In this document: piece by piece, positions 45,138 through 54,254 of the stretch
How positions within the stretch are numbered: the stretch's first letter is position 1
How the letters are laid out: every line of letters begins with the position of its first letter
Translations under genes and position numbers: made by a program
Notes under the pieces: generated by a model
The model's database searches: none
The model's input: only the letters and a program-made list of their open reading frames with translations
What the model was told of the DNA's origin: nothing
Source of the DNA: Hyphomicrobiaceae bacterium
GTDB taxonomy: Bacteria > Pseudomonadota > Alphaproteobacteria > Rhizobiales > Hyphomicrobiaceae
Reading direction: 5' to 3'
DNA: 64,000 nucleotides
Assembly: GCA_025359185.1 (NCBI GenBank)
Contig: JANYHF010000025.1
Coordinates: 62,001-126,000 of the forward strand

Positions 45138-45863
45138 ATGCCCGAACACGCACATATTGTTACGTCGTTTGAAGACGAGTTGCGCTCGCTCGACAACCGG
45201 ATCGCCGAAATGGGCGGACTGGCCGAGCGGCTGGTGGATCAATCGTTCGAGGCGCTCGACAAGCGCGACACGCGGCTGGCGGAACTTGCCATTGCCAGCG
45301 ATCTTGCCATCGACAGACATGAGCGTGAGGTGGAATCACAAGCGATTGCCATGATCGGCCGCCGCCAGCCGATGGCGCTCGATCTGCGCCATATCACCAC
45401 CGCGATAAAGGTGGCGGGCGATCTGGAGCGCGTAGGTGATCTCGCCAAGAACATCGCCAAGCGGGCACTGGCCGTCGCGAACGAGCCGCGGCCCAAGCAG
45501 CTGATGGGCGGCATCGGCCATATGACGGAAATCGCGCAACGGCAATTGAAGGACGTGCTTGACGCCTATGCCATGCGCGACGCCGAGAAGGCTGAAGCCG
45601 TGTGGCGCAATGATGGCCTGATCGATGCGCTCTACAACTCGCTGTTCCGCGAGTTGCTCACCTACATGATGGAAGACCCGCGCAATATCGGGCTATGCAC
45701 GCATCTTCTTTTTGCCGCCAAGAACCTCGAACGCATCGGCGATCACGCCACCAATATCGCCGAGACGACGTATTTTCTGGTGACCGGCGCGCAACTGGCC
45801 GAGGACCGTCCCAAGGGCGACACGACAAGCTCAACGGCCATCACCGATCGGACGTCATCATGA
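45138..45863 (+). CDS. phoU: Phosphate signalling protein PhoU
   Basis: This 241-aa protein has two PhoU three-helix bundles with metal-binding E/DxxxD repeats: VAGDLERVGDLAKNIAKRA near residue 95 and KNLERIGDHATNIAET near 198. It holds PhoR in the phosphatase state when phosphate is plentiful by linking PstB and PhoR. The end overlaps phoB by ATGA. A polar, Asp/Thr-rich C-terminal tail follows the second bundle. Confidence 0.95.
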   Translation: MPEHAHIVTSFEDELRSLDNRIAEMGGLAERLVDQSFEALDKRDTRLAELAIASDLAIDRHEREVESQAIAMIGRRQPMALDLRHITTAIKVAGDLERVGDLAKNIAKRALAVANEPRPKQLMGGIGHMTEIAQRQLKDVLDAYAMRDAEKAEAVWRNDGLIDALYNSLFRELLTYMMEDPRNIGLCTHLLFAAKNLERIGDHATNIAETTYFLVTGAQLAEDRPKGDTTSSTAITDRTSS

Positions 45864-46549
45864 CGGCTAAGATTTTAGTCGTGGAAGACGACGGTTCGAT
45901 CAATATGCTGGTGCGATACAATCTAGAGGCTGCGGGCTTCGTGGTTGATGTCGTGGAAACCGGCGAGGACGCCGAAATCGCAGTTCGCGAGACGCAACCC
46001 GATTTGATGGTTCTGGATTGGATGCTGCCGGGCCTGTCGGGCATCGAACTTTGCCGCCGGCTACGCGCAGGCCGGCAAACCCGCGGCTTGCCGATTCTAA
46101 TGCTGACGGCACGCGGCGAAGAAGGTGACCGCATCCGGGGCCTGACCACGGGCGCCGACGATTACGTGACGAAACCGTTTTCGCCAGCCGAACTGACGGC
46201 GCGCATTAAGGCGCTGTTGCGGCGTTCCAGCCCGGATCGCCTCGCGGACAAGATTACGGTTGGGGACATCGAGCTTGATCGTGAAGCGCACCGGGTCGTG
46301 CGCAGCGGCCGCGAACTTCGGCTGGGGCCGACTGAATTCCGGCTGCTGGAGTTCTTCATGCGCAGCCCAGGCCGCGTGCTGAGCCGGAACCAGTTGCTCG
46401 ACGGCGTCTGGGGCCGCGATGTCTATGTAGATGAGCGCACAGTGGACGTCCACATCGGCCGCCTGCGCAGAAGCCTCATCCGTGGCCGCGAGCGCGACCC
46501 TATCCGCACTGTGCGCGGAGCCGGCTATGTGTTCAGTGAAAGAGAATAA
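45860..46549 (+). CDS. phoB: Phosphate-regulon response regulator PhoB
   Basis: This 229-aa OmpR-class regulator has a receiver domain with phospho-acceptor Asp53 (MVLDWMLPG), acidic pair VEDD and Lys in VTKPF. A winged-helix DNA-binding domain follows (about 130-228, LGPTEFRLLEFFMRSPGRV, ERTVDVHIGRLRRSL, TVRGAGYVF). It activates pst and other pho genes. It is the last gene of the block and ends against the gcrA terminator. Confidence 0.95.
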   Translation: MTAKILVVEDDGSINMLVRYNLEAAGFVVDVVETGEDAEIAVRETQPDLMVLDWMLPGLSGIELCRRLRAGRQTRGLPILMLTARGEEGDRIRGLTTGADDYVTKPFSPAELTARIKALLRRSSPDRLADKITVGDIELDREAHRVVRSGRELRLGPTEFRLLEFFMRSPGRVLSRNQLLDGVWGRDVYVDERTVDVHIGRLRRSLIRGRERDPIRTVRGAGYVFSERE

Positions 46550-46637
46550 ACCTACTTGGGTTTCCGCTATGGCCACATCCGGCGCCGCTGGCGGCCGGCT
46601 CCCGGAACGGGAGTCGTCAGCGGCAAACAAAAGAATA

Positions 46638-46665
46638 CCGGAGACCGCCCCCCAGCGGTCTCCGG
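46638..46665 (-). terminator. Rho-independent terminator of gcrA (shared with phoB end)
   Basis: CCGGAGACCGC (46638-46648) and GCGGTCTCCGG (46655-46665) form a perfect 11-bp stem with a 6-base loop. On the minus strand the stem is followed by TATTCTTTTGTTTG, a U-rich tract, so it terminates gcrA. Without a U-run on the plus side, it is weaker for phoB. Confidence 0.82.
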
Positions 46666-46707
46666 CATCACCCCGCAGTCCAACGCCCCCAAACCCCGAT
46701 GGCTCAA

Positions 46708-47265
46708 TCAGCCGTTGCTGACGAGCTTAGCTACATCCACTGGCCGTGCCGGTTCGCGGCGGCGGCTCTGCGCCGGCTGGAACGCCCGGCGTGCGTGGAA
46801 CTCGCAGTAAGGCAGCCCATCCAGCTTGCCCTTTCCGCAAAAATGAAATTCCTCGTGCTGCGGATCGCCAATCGGCCACCGGCAGCTGGTTTCCTTGAGG
46901 GTGAGGATCGAGGCGCGCTCTTCGAGCGGGATCACCAGCTCTTCAAAGGTTCGGCTGAACGGCTCGGCGCTGAAATCGGCCGCCCCAAACGGCGTTCCGA
47001 AGCTGTTTTGGGTGCCGTTCGGGTTCTGATACCTCAGCACTTTGTTCGGACGCTTGTTTGCGCCAGGACGTGCCGCCACATTCTTTCGCGGCCGCAGGGC
47101 CTTAGGCCGCGACACTGTCGCTCTGCCTGCGAGGCCGAGGCGATGTACCTTGCCGATCACGGCATTGCGCGTGACTTCACCGAGGCGCGTTGCGATCTGG
47201 CTGGCGCTCAAACCCTCGCTCCAGAGCTTCTTCAGCTGTTCGACGCGCTCTTCGGTCCAAGCCAT
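46708..47265 (-). CDS. gcrA: Cell-cycle regulator GcrA
   Basis: This 185-aa protein has the GcrA N-terminal helix-turn-helix domain (WTEERVEQLKKLWSEGLSAS, then RNAVIGKVHRLGL) and the C-terminal sigma-factor-binding part with CRWPIGDP, FCGKGK and PYCEFHARRAF (zinc-like Cys/His set). GcrA works with sigma-70 at promoters carrying CcrM-methylated GANTC sites and is limited to alphaproteobacteria. It is divergent from argD-argF-hslO, a neighbourhood conserved in Rhizobiales as I know it. Confidence 0.95.
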   Translation of the reverse strand: MAWTEERVEQLKKLWSEGLSASQIATRLGEVTRNAVIGKVHRLGLAGRATVSRPKALRPRKNVAARPGANKRPNKVLRYQNPNGTQNSFGTPFGAADFSAEPFSRTFEELVIPLEERASILTLKETSCRWPIGDPQHEEFHFCGKGKLDGLPYCEFHARRAFQPAQSRRREPARPVDVAKLVSNG

Positions 47266-47766
47266 CGCTGTCCCCGATGTCCCCAATTGAATGGACACAA
47301 TACTATCCTTTCGGGCACAACAGCCCGTCACGAGGCGAACGCATGTTCAGGGCTGGGCCGACAAAAGACCCGCGCCAACAGACGCCGCACAGATTTCAAG
47401 AAACGCTATACTTGGGAGACTTGCCGGGTCCGGACACGTCGATAGGCACTTACGCGAATTACACTCGGACACATCGGCTCAACTGAGTTAACATTACATC
47501 AACCAATCTTGCCGGCGCAAGCCCACATCGAATCAAGGCGGTGGCTTGCGGTGCACGGCGTGGCGAATTTGTCACGTGGGCATTGTGTGGCAGAGGCGGA
47601 ATATCCGCGAATCTTGCTGCCAGTACGGGCTCTGCGCAAGCCGTCCGCCGCATCCAAATCGTTGACTTTGTGTGGATGAGCACCGTATCAACAGCTTTGA
47701 TGCCGCTTCGGCCGAAGGCGGCATTTTGATTTTCCGGACCAGACTGTCATTCAACGGGCCAAGCTC
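47266..47766. other. 501-bp gcrA/argD intergenic region
   Basis: No convincing gene is visible. The region should hold the divergent gcrA and argD promoters. It carries two GAATC sites (GANTC, the CcrM/GcrA class) at 47530-47534 and 47609-47613, and a terminator-like hairpin at 47700-47724. The reading frames present are short and start or end inside that hairpin, so I do not count them as genes. Confidence 0.7.
47700..47734 (+). terminator. Terminator-like hairpin upstream of argD
   Basis: ATGCCGC-TTCGG (47700-47711) pairs with CCGAA-g-GCGGCAT (47712-47724) with one bulged G, and the plus strand continues TTTGATTTT. It has the form of a Rho-independent terminator reading towards argD, 32 bp before its start. 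It may end an untranslated leader or small RNA, or act as an attenuator. Confidence 0.65.
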
Positions 47767-48951
47767 ATGATGTCCGCCGCCGTGCTCCCGACCTATGCCC
47801 GCCAGGACCTTGTGTTCGAGCGGGGCGAGGGCGTGTGGCTGGAGACCACGGCCGGGACGCGCTATCTCGATTTTTCCGGCGGCGTTGCCGTCTCAGCACT
47901 CGGCCACGCGCACCCGCATCTGGTTTCAGCGCTGACCGAGCAAGCGGGCAAACTCTGGCACACCTCCAACCTGTTCCGCATCGCCGGTCAGGAACGGCTG
48001 GCCGAGCGCCTGTGCGCAGCCACCTTCGCCGACCGCGTGTTCTTCTGCAATAGCGGCGCCGAAGCGCTCGAAGGCGCCATCAAGCTGGCGCGGCGCTATC
48101 ATTATGTAAAGGGCGCGCCTGAGCGGTTCCGCATCATCACCTTCGAGGGCGCCTTCCATGGCCGCACCTTGGCGACAGTGTCAGCGGGCAATCAGAAAAA
48201 ACATCTTGAAGGCTTCGGCCCCAAGGTCGATGGCTTCGATCATGTGGCAGAATTTGACATCGCTCCTGTTGAAGCTGCGATCACGCACGAAACCGCAGGC
48301 ATCCTGATCGAGCCGATCCAGGGTGAAGGCGGCATCAAGGTCGTGCCGGCGCAGTTTCTGCAACAGTTGCGCAACATTTGTGACAAGCACAGCCTGCTGC
48401 TGATGCTCGACGAAGTGCAATGCGGCATGGGGCGGACGGGCAAGCTCTTTGCGCATGAAGGGGCGGGCATCACGCCCGACATCATGAGCATCGCCAAGGG
48501 GCTGGGCGGGGGTTTCCCGATCGGCGCGTTCCTGGCCACCGAGAAAACTGCCGTCGGCATGACAGCAGGCACCCACGGCTCGACCTTTGGCGGCAATCCG
48601 CTGGCGATGGCGGTGGGCAATGCCGTCCTCGATATCGTGCTGTCGCCCGGATTCCTGGACGAGGTCGCCCGCAAAGGCCTGCTGCTCAAACAGCGCCTGG
48701 CTGAAATCAAGGACCGCTATCCCCACGTAATCGAGGATGTGCGCGGGCAAGGCCTGATGGTTGGCCTTAAACTGAAAGTTCCGCTGGGCGACATGATCAC
48801 GGCTGTGACCCGCGAGCACCTGCTCGCCGTTCCTGCTGGCGACAGTGTGATGCGTCTGCTGCCCGCGTTGATTGTGTCAGATGACGAAATCGGCGAGGCC
48901 GTGCAGCGTATCGGACGCGCGGCCGCAACTTGGAATGGAAAGAGCGCATGA
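47767..48951 (+). CDS. argD: Acetylornithine / succinyldiaminopimelate aminotransferase
   Basis: This 394-aa class III PLP aminotransferase makes N-acetylornithine for arginine synthesis. The PLP Lys is in [17 protein letters not shown] near residue 245. [14 protein letters not shown] holds the Asp binding the pyridine nitrogen, and [17 protein letters not shown] binds phosphate. The ATG may be 47767 or 47770. It overlaps argF by ATGA. A terminator-like hairpin precedes it. Confidence 0.95.
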   Translation: MMSAAVLPTYARQDLVFERGEGVWLETTAGTRYLDFSGGVAVSALGHAHPHLVSALTEQAGKLWHTSNLFRIAGQERLAERLCAATFADRVFFCNSGAEALEGAIKLARRYHYVKGAPERFRIITFEGAFHGRTLATVSAGNQKKHLEGFGPKVDGFDHVAEFDIAPVEAAITHETAGILIEPIQGEGGIKVVPAQFLQQLRNICDKHSLLLMLDEVQCGMGRTGKLFAHEGAGITPDIMSIAKGLGGGFPIGAFLATEKTAVGMTAGTHGSTFGGNPLAMAVGNAVLDIVLSPGFLDEVARKGLLLKQRLAEIKDRYPHVIEDVRGQGLMVGLKLKVPLGDMITAVTREHLLAVPAGDSVMRLLPALIVSDDEIGEAVQRIGRAAATWNGKSA

Positions 48952-49943
48952 CCGCGCAAAGGACAGCAACAATGGCCGCTAAAAAGGCCGCTCCGCCGAT
49001 CGCCAAGGCTATCAAGCCCAAGATCCGGCATTTTCTCGACTTGTCGGATTTCGATAGCTCAACCTTGCGCAAGATGATCGACAACGCCCACGCCATGAAA
49101 GCGGCCGGGCGGCGCGTTCCTGTTGCCATGCGTCCTGAGGGCATCGAAGACAAAGTGCTGTTGATGGTGTTCGAGAAACCCTCGACCCGCACGCGCATCT
49201 CATTCGACCTCGCCATGCGCCAGTTGGGCGGCCAGAGCCTCGCGCCGCTCAATGCGTCGGATTTGCAATTGGGCCGTGGCGAGACCGTCGCCGATACGGC
49301 CCGGGTGCTGTCGCGCTATGGCGACGTCATCATGCTGCGCGCCAACTCGCACGAAAAGCTGTTGGATTTGGCGGCTAATTCACGCGTGCCCGTCATCAAT
49401 GGCCTCACCGATCTCAGCCACCCGTGCCAGCTCATGGCCGACATCCTCACCTTCGAGGAGAACAAGGGCAAGATCGCCGGGTCCACTGTCGCCTGGGTCG
49501 GCGATGGCAACAATGTCGCCACCTCGTGGATTCATGCCGCCGTGCGGTTTGGCTTCAAACTTCGCTTGGGCGTGCCGCCACAACTCAATCCGCCTGCTGC
49601 CGTGCTCGAGTGGGCGCGGGCCGAGGGCGGCAAGGTTGAACTCACCGACGATCCCGACGCCGCTGTGCGCGGGGCCGATTGCGTGGTGACGGATACTTGG
49701 GTCTCGATGGGTCAGACAGATACCAGCCGCAGAAAGCAGCTGCTCGGGCCCTACAGCGTCGACAAGGGCCTTCTGCGGCTGGCCTCCAAGGACGCGATTT
49801 TCCTGCATGATCTGCCCGCCTATCGCGGGCACGAGGTCAGCGCCGAAGTCATCGATGGCCCGCAGTCGCGCGTTTGGGACGAGGCCGAAAACCGCCTGCA
49901 CGCGCAGAAGGCGATTTTGGCCTGGTGCCTAGGCAAGGATTGA
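48948..49943 (+). CDS. argF: Ornithine carbamoyltransferase
   Basis: This 331-aa enzyme forms citrulline from ornithine and carbamoyl phosphate. The carbamoyl-phosphate loop is [12 protein letters not shown] near residue 83, the [12 protein letters not shown] block follows near 163, and [12 protein letters not shown] and DTWVSMGQ complete the ornithine site. A Lys/Ala-rich leader of about 25 residues precedes the usual start; ATG 48972 is an alternative. One unusual point is [12 protein letters not shown] in place of the common HCLPA: the Cys is Asp here. Confidence 0.94.
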   Translation: MTAQRTATMAAKKAAPPIAKAIKPKIRHFLDLSDFDSSTLRKMIDNAHAMKAAGRRVPVAMRPEGIEDKVLLMVFEKPSTRTRISFDLAMRQLGGQSLAPLNASDLQLGRGETVADTARVLSRYGDVIMLRANSHEKLLDLAANSRVPVINGLTDLSHPCQLMADILTFEENKGKIAGSTVAWVGDGNNVATSWIHAAVRFGFKLRLGVPPQLNPPAAVLEWARAEGGKVELTDDPDAAVRGADCVVTDTWVSMGQTDTSRRKQLLGPYSVDKGLLRLASKDAIFLHDLPAYRGHEVSAEVIDGPQSRVWDEAENRLHAQKAILAWCLGKD

Positions 49944-49955
49944 GAGTGGCGGTGT

Positions 49956-50018
49956 CCCGGGGTCAGACCCGGGTAACACTGGTCAAGCGGGGAGAGGTCT
50001 CACCATGGGTCTGACCCC
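49956..50018. repeat. Family B repeat pair at the hslO start
   Basis: GGGGTCAGACCC (49959-49970) has its reverse complement GGGTCTGACCCC at 50007-50018. They bracket the argF-hslO gap. The ATG of hslO (50005) lies at the edge of the right arm, so the first codons of hslO are repeat-derived. Confidence 0.75.
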
Positions 50019-51030
50019 AAGCAACCTGCCCATCAACCCCGCCGCCGGACCATTGCCCGACGACGTCGCGCTGCCGTTCCGGGCCGAAGCCTCCGGCGTC
50101 ATGGGCCGCCTCGTGCGGATGGGCGCGTCGGCGGATGAAATCCTCACACGCCACAACTACCCCGAGCCGGTCACCAAAATCCTTGGTGCCGCCCTCGCGC
50201 TTGCCGCCATGCTCGGCGCGGCGTTGAAAACCGATGCCAAGATCATTCTCCAGACCAAAACCGATGGCCCGCTGAACCTGCTGGTTGTCAGCTGCGAGAG
50301 TCCCGGCAAACTGCGCGGCTACGCCAATTTCAACGCCGTTAGTCTGGCTGGGCTGGAGACCGAGGGGGGTGTATCGGAGGCCAAACTGCTCGGTGACGGC
50401 CACCTTGCCCTGACCATCGATCCCGGCGGCGACCAGGACCGCCACCAGGGCATCGTCGAACTGAAAGGCCAGACGCTGGAGGAAGCCGCGCTCGCCTATT
50501 TCCGCCAGTCGATCCAGCTGCCGACGTTCATACGTCTGGCCGTCGCCAAGCACTTTGTGTCGGGCGGCCCGCAAGGCCGTGGCTGGCATTGGCGCGCCGG
50601 CGGGCTGATGGTCCAGCACCTCTCGTCCGAAGGCGGCGCGGGCCTGCCCGACCGCGACATCCTGAAAGGCGACGGTACTGGCCGCGAGGACGACGACGAT
50701 TGGGAGCGTACGCGGATTTTAGCGTCCACCGTCGAGGACCACGAGCTGGTTGACCCTCTGTTAGCCCCCGAACGCCTGTTGTTCCGCCTGTTCCACGAGG
50801 AAGGCATCCGCGCCTACAACGCGACGCCGCTGACCGCCCAGTGCAACTGCTCGCATGAGCGGCTGGCGGGGATATTATCGCAGTTCAAACCGGACGAGAT
50901 CGCCGGGATGGTGGAGGCCGACGGGATGATCCGCGCCAAGTGCGAGTTCTGCTCGACGGGGTATGTGTTTGCGAAGGAGGAGCTGGTGGTGAAGGTGGGG
51001 CGCGGGAGTAGTACCCACTATCAGGAGTAG
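50005..51030 (+). CDS. hslO: Redox-regulated chaperone Hsp33
   Basis: This 341-aa chaperone is switched on by oxidation. The N-terminal domain starts at DDVALPFRAEASGVMGR, and the C-terminal zinc site is CNC (TAQCNCSHERLAG) plus CEFC (RAKCEFCSTGY), giving the CxC/CxxC pair. The first about 15 residues come from a palindromic repeat and are not family-conserved. It closes the argD-argF-hslO operon. Confidence 0.95.
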   Translation: MGLTPSNLPINPAAGPLPDDVALPFRAEASGVMGRLVRMGASADEILTRHNYPEPVTKILGAALALAAMLGAALKTDAKIILQTKTDGPLNLLVVSCESPGKLRGYANFNAVSLAGLETEGGVSEAKLLGDGHLALTIDPGGDQDRHQGIVELKGQTLEEAALAYFRQSIQLPTFIRLAVAKHFVSGGPQGRGWHWRAGGLMVQHLSSEGGAGLPDRDILKGDGTGREDDDDWERTRILASTVEDHELVDPLLAPERLLFRLFHEEGIRAYNATPLTAQCNCSHERLAGILSQFKPDEIAGMVEADGMIRAKCEFCSTGYVFAKEELVVKVGRGSSTHYQE

Positions 51031-51072
51031 ATAGCAGGGTTGACGCTCAAGGAAGCTCGCCGGGGGCGTCAC

Positions 51073-51095
51073 GGCGCTAGACGGTAGCTAGCGCC
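51073..51095. promoter_or_regulatory. Hairpin downstream of hslO
   Basis: GGCGCTAG (51073-51080) pairs with CTAGCGCC (51088-51095) around a 7-base loop. There is no U-run on either strand. It lies 43 bp past the hslO stop and covers the stop codon of the small minus-strand frame. It could help end the hslO transcript. Confidence 0.5.
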
Positions 51096-51240
51096 CCAGC
51101 CGTGCAACACGCTGCTTGATCAGCCCCCCGCCCAGATCCGCGCCGCCCAGATCCGCGCCGCTCAGGCCGCGCCTGGCGCGATCAACAGCCTCTGCGAGCG
51201 CCGCGCTGCTGATAGGTTCCTTCCGGCAAAAGCGCTCCAT
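51088..51240 (-). CDS. Possible 50-aa peptide with pentapeptide-repeat motif (or gene remnant)
   Basis: A 50-codon frame reads ALAEAVDRARRGLSGADLGG then ADLGGGLIKQRVARLGR. The two ADLGG units look like pentapeptide repeats (A[D/N]LxX). The DNA shows this as a 15-bp tandem repeat. A stop lies shortly upstream in frame, and no ribosome binding site is obvious. It is either a short peptide gene or the end of a lost pentapeptide-repeat protein. The rest of the 446-bp hslO-fusA gap holds nothing else that I recognise apart from the hairpin and, presumably, the promoter of the next gene. Confidence 0.35.
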   Translation of the reverse strand: MERFCRKEPISSAALAEAVDRARRGLSGADLGGADLGGGLIKQRVARLGR

Positions 51241-51476
51241 TGCCTTGATCGCCTAGACTGGCGTCTGCAAGCCGCTCAAGCCCGAACACTATAGCCTTTT
51301 GTGCTAAATAAGGCCGGTGTCCGGGAGCGGTGCCTTGTGCAATACCCGTCTTTCTTCTGCGTTTTCGCAACATCCCCCTTGCCAACGACCCCTTCCCCGC
51401 GTCACCTTAGCGCACCGGGGCTGAGGCGCCCGTCCGGTCGCCGCCGCCCCCTGACAGAACCATCAGGGAGGAAGAC

Positions 51477-53537
51477 ATGAGTGACACTGTTCACACTGCC
51501 GGCACCCCAGCCGGCCGGCAATCGCGGCTGATCTCGCTGGTGGGGCCCTATCTGTCGGGCAAGACCACGCTCCTCGAAGCCATCCTCGCGCGCACCGGGG
51601 CCATTGCGCGCCAGGGCACCATCGCGGGCAATTCAACGATTGGAGACGCATCGCCCGAGGCGCGCGCGCACAAGATGAGCGTCGAGATGAATGTCGCCAG
51701 CGCCGAGTTCATGGGCGATACGTACACGTTTCTGGATTGTCCGGGGTCGATCGAATTTCAGCAGGACACCGCCGCCGCGCTGCTCGCGTCCGACGCCGTC
51801 GTGGTGGTGTGCGAGCCCGATCCTAAGAAAGTGCCGGCGCTGCAGCTGATCCTGCGCCAGCTGGAAGACCACGGAATCCCTCATTTCCTGTTCCTCAACA
51901 AGATCGACAAGGCCGAGATGCGGGTGCGCGATCTCATCCCGGTGTTGCAACCGGCCAGCCGGTTACCGCTGGTGCTGCGGCAGGTCCCGATCTGGAAGGA
52001 CGGCATCGCCACCGGGTTTGTCGACCTCGCGCTGGAGCGTGCGTTCGTCTACCGCGAGCACGCCGAAAGCGAAGTGATTGAGATTCCAAAGGATTTGGCT
52101 GACCGCAAGCACGAGGCGCGGTTCCAGATGCTGGAGAAGCTGGCCGATTATGACGATGCGCTGATGGAACAGCTGCTCGCCGACATTCCTCCGCCCAGGG
52201 ACAAAATTTTCGATGATCTGAAGCAGGAGCTGAAGGACGGGAAAATCTGCCCGGTGCTGCTGGGGTCGGCCGAGAATGGCAACGGCATTCTGCGGTTGAT
52301 GAAGGCGCTGCGGCATGAAGCGCCTGATGTGAGTACGACGGCAAAACGCCTGGGGCTGGACAAAGTGAAATCAGCCGCCTACGTGCTGAAAACACTGCAT
52401 ACGGCGCATGGCGGCAAGCAGTCGGTGACGCGGGTGATCGCAGGCGAGTTCGGCGACGGCACGACGGTGCAAGGGGCGCATAAGGAGGAACGGATTGCGG
52501 GCGTGTTCATGCTGAAGGGCCAGGAGGCGATCAAGCGCGGCGCAGCGCACGCGGGCGAGACGGTGGCGTTCGGGCGGCTGGAAGGCGTCGCGACCGGTGA
52601 GCTGATAACCACTGAGAAGGCCGCGCTCGGACAGATCGTGCGCGTTTCGGTGCCAGAGCCCGTCATGCATATCGCCATCGGCGTCAAGGAGAAGAAGGAC
52701 GAGGTGAAGCTGACGGCGGCCGTGCACAAGATCGTCGAGGAGGACCCGTCGCTTAGGTTCACACACGAGGCCGAGACCGCGCAAATGGTGCTGTCGGGCC
52801 AGGGCGAGATGCATTTGCGGGTGGCGCAGGAGCGGCTCATGCGCAAATATGGCGTGCTCGTCGAAGTGAAGCCAAGGCAGGTGCCCTATAAGGAGACGAT
52901 CAGGAAGAGCATCAGTCTGCGTGGACGCCACAAGAAGCAATCAGGGGGACACGGACAGTTCGGCGACGTGGTGCTTGAGATCAAGCCGTTACCGCGTGGA
53001 GAAGGCTTCCAGTTCGAGGAGCGGATCACCGGCGGCGTGGTGCCACGCAATTTCTTCGGCTCGGTTGAAATCGGTGTGTCCGACTATCTCAAGCAGGGGC
53101 CGCTCGGCTTCCAGGTGGTGGACGTGCATGTGGCGTTGACGGATGGGTCCTATCACTCCGTGGACAGCTCCGACATGGCGTTCCGGCAGGCAGGCCGCCT
53201 CGCCATGGTGGAGGGGATGCCGCAGTGCTCGCCAGTGCTGCTGGAACCGGTGATGTCAGTCGAAATCGCTGTGCCCTCGGACGCGACGGCCAAGATCAAC
53301 AGCATCATTTCCGGGCGGCGCGGGCAGATCCTTGGCTTTGACGGACGGCCGGGCTGGGATGGCTGGGACTTGGTGCACGCGCAACTGCCCGAGGCCGAGA
53401 TCCAGAACCTGATCATCGAGCTGCGTTCGGCGACCTCGGGCGTTGGAACGTTCACGGCTAAGTTCGATCACCTGGCTGAGATCAGTGGGCGGATCGCCGA
53501 TCTTGTGCTCGCCAGCCACGCCAAAGTGGCGGCGTGA
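51477..53537 (+). CDS. Elongation factor G-like GTPase (FusA paralogue)
   Basis: This 686-aa protein has the EF-G domain order. G1 is GPYLSGKTT at 23-31, G3 is DCPGS at 87-91, and G4 is NKID at 141-144. Domain II and the IV/V region follow (RGRHKKQSGGHGQFGDVVLE, then SDMAFRQAGRLAMVEGMP). G1 deviates from the AHxxxGKT of true EF-G, and no rps12/rps7/tuf genes are near. It belongs to the atypical EF-G-like group of unclear function. GGGAGGAAG lies just before the ATG. Confidence 0.9.
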   Translation: MSDTVHTAGTPAGRQSRLISLVGPYLSGKTTLLEAILARTGAIARQGTIAGNSTIGDASPEARAHKMSVEMNVASAEFMGDTYTFLDCPGSIEFQQDTAAALLASDAVVVVCEPDPKKVPALQLILRQLEDHGIPHFLFLNKIDKAEMRVRDLIPVLQPASRLPLVLRQVPIWKDGIATGFVDLALERAFVYREHAESEVIEIPKDLADRKHEARFQMLEKLADYDDALMEQLLADIPPPRDKIFDDLKQELKDGKICPVLLGSAENGNGILRLMKALRHEAPDVSTTAKRLGLDKVKSAAYVLKTLHTAHGGKQSVTRVIAGEFGDGTTVQGAHKEERIAGVFMLKGQEAIKRGAAHAGETVAFGRLEGVATGELITTEKAALGQIVRVSVPEPVMHIAIGVKEKKDEVKLTAAVHKIVEEDPSLRFTHEAETAQMVLSGQGEMHLRVAQERLMRKYGVLVEVKPRQVPYKETIRKSISLRGRHKKQSGGHGQFGDVVLEIKPLPRGEGFQFEERITGGVVPRNFFGSVEIGVSDYLKQGPLGFQVVDVHVALTDGSYHSVDSSDMAFRQAGRLAMVEGMPQCSPVLLEPVMSVEIAVPSDATAKINSIISGRRGQILGFDGRPGWDGWDLVHAQLPEAEIQNLIIELRSATSGVGTFTAKFDHLAEISGRIADLVLASHAKVAA

Positions 53538-53573
53538 GTGCAAAACCATGGAGTGGGGCGGGTTGTGAAGCCT

Positions 53574-53705
53574 TCCCGCCCCACCCCCATCGTGTCCTTC
53601 CCCCTTCAAGGGGGAAGGAACGCTAGTCCGAGACATGGTGCCTCCCTCCCATCCTGGGTCTCCTCCCCCTTGAGGGGGGAGGAACAAGGTGGGGGTGGGA
53701 CGGGA
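53574..53705. repeat. Dispersed C-rich palindromes, copies 3a/3b (family A)
   Basis: Left arm TTCCCGCCCCACCCCCA (53574-53590) pairs with TGGGGGTGGGACGGGAA at the right end (one mismatch). Two inner hairpins are CCTTCCCCCTT/AAGGGGGAAGG and CCTCCCCCTTGAGGGGGGAGG. The block fills most of the gap between the EF-G-like and VOC genes and could end transcription of the former. Confidence 0.8.
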
Positions 53706-53739
53706 AAGCCCTGAAGCAAGAAACCCAAGGAGATCTCTC

Positions 53740-54195
53740 ATGCCCGATGGCGGAACGGTCTGGTGGACCGAGCTGAATACTCACCACCCGGAGAAGGCGC
53801 GCAAATTTTATACATCCGTGTTTGGATGGGCCGCCAACGTCATGTCGATGGCGGATATGTCGCGTGCGCCCAAACCGGGTGAGCCCAGCTACACGACATT
53901 TATCAAGAACGGCCAACCGTCGCTTGGCTGCTTTACCATGGACGGTGAGATGTTCAAGAAAGTGCCTGATCATTGGTTCACGTATTTCCATTCGACCGAT
54001 GTGGATGCGAGCGTGACCGCCATCGTCGCTGCTGGCGGCAAGGTGCACCGTCCGCCGTGGGACGTACCGGGTGTCGGGCGCATGGCGATTGTCGCCGATG
54101 CGGGCGGGGCCGTGTTCGGTCTAGGCAAGCCGGCGATGATGGCGCCAGCGCCCGCCAAGACGGCAGCCCCAAAAGTCAAAAAGGCGAAATCATAA
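53740..54195 (+). CDS. VOC-family protein (glyoxalase/hydroxylase-like)
   Basis: This 151-aa protein has one VOC module pair: TVWWTELNTHHPEKARKFYT with FGWAANVMSM, then YFHSTDVDASVTAIVAAGGK and GRMAIVADAGGAVFGLG. It resembles the CFP-30/hydroxylase-like VOC branch. A Lys/Ala/Pro tail ends the protein. AAGGAG precedes ATG 53740. The gene stands between two family A palindromes. Substrate unknown. Confidence 0.87.
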   Translation: MPDGGTVWWTELNTHHPEKARKFYTSVFGWAANVMSMADMSRAPKPGEPSYTTFIKNGQPSLGCFTMDGEMFKKVPDHWFTYFHSTDVDASVTAIVAAGGKVHRPPWDVPGVGRMAIVADAGGAVFGLGKPAMMAPAPAKTAAPKVKKAKS

Positions 54196-54254
54196 CGGTC
54201 AGCTGAAGCGTTGCTGGCTGAGATGGAAACGGAGCGTGGTTCGCGGAGAAACAG

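Noticed and set aside
47541-47729. 62-codon frame upstream of argD
   Set aside because: It ends inside a terminator-like hairpin, has no ribosome binding site and no recognisable protein features.
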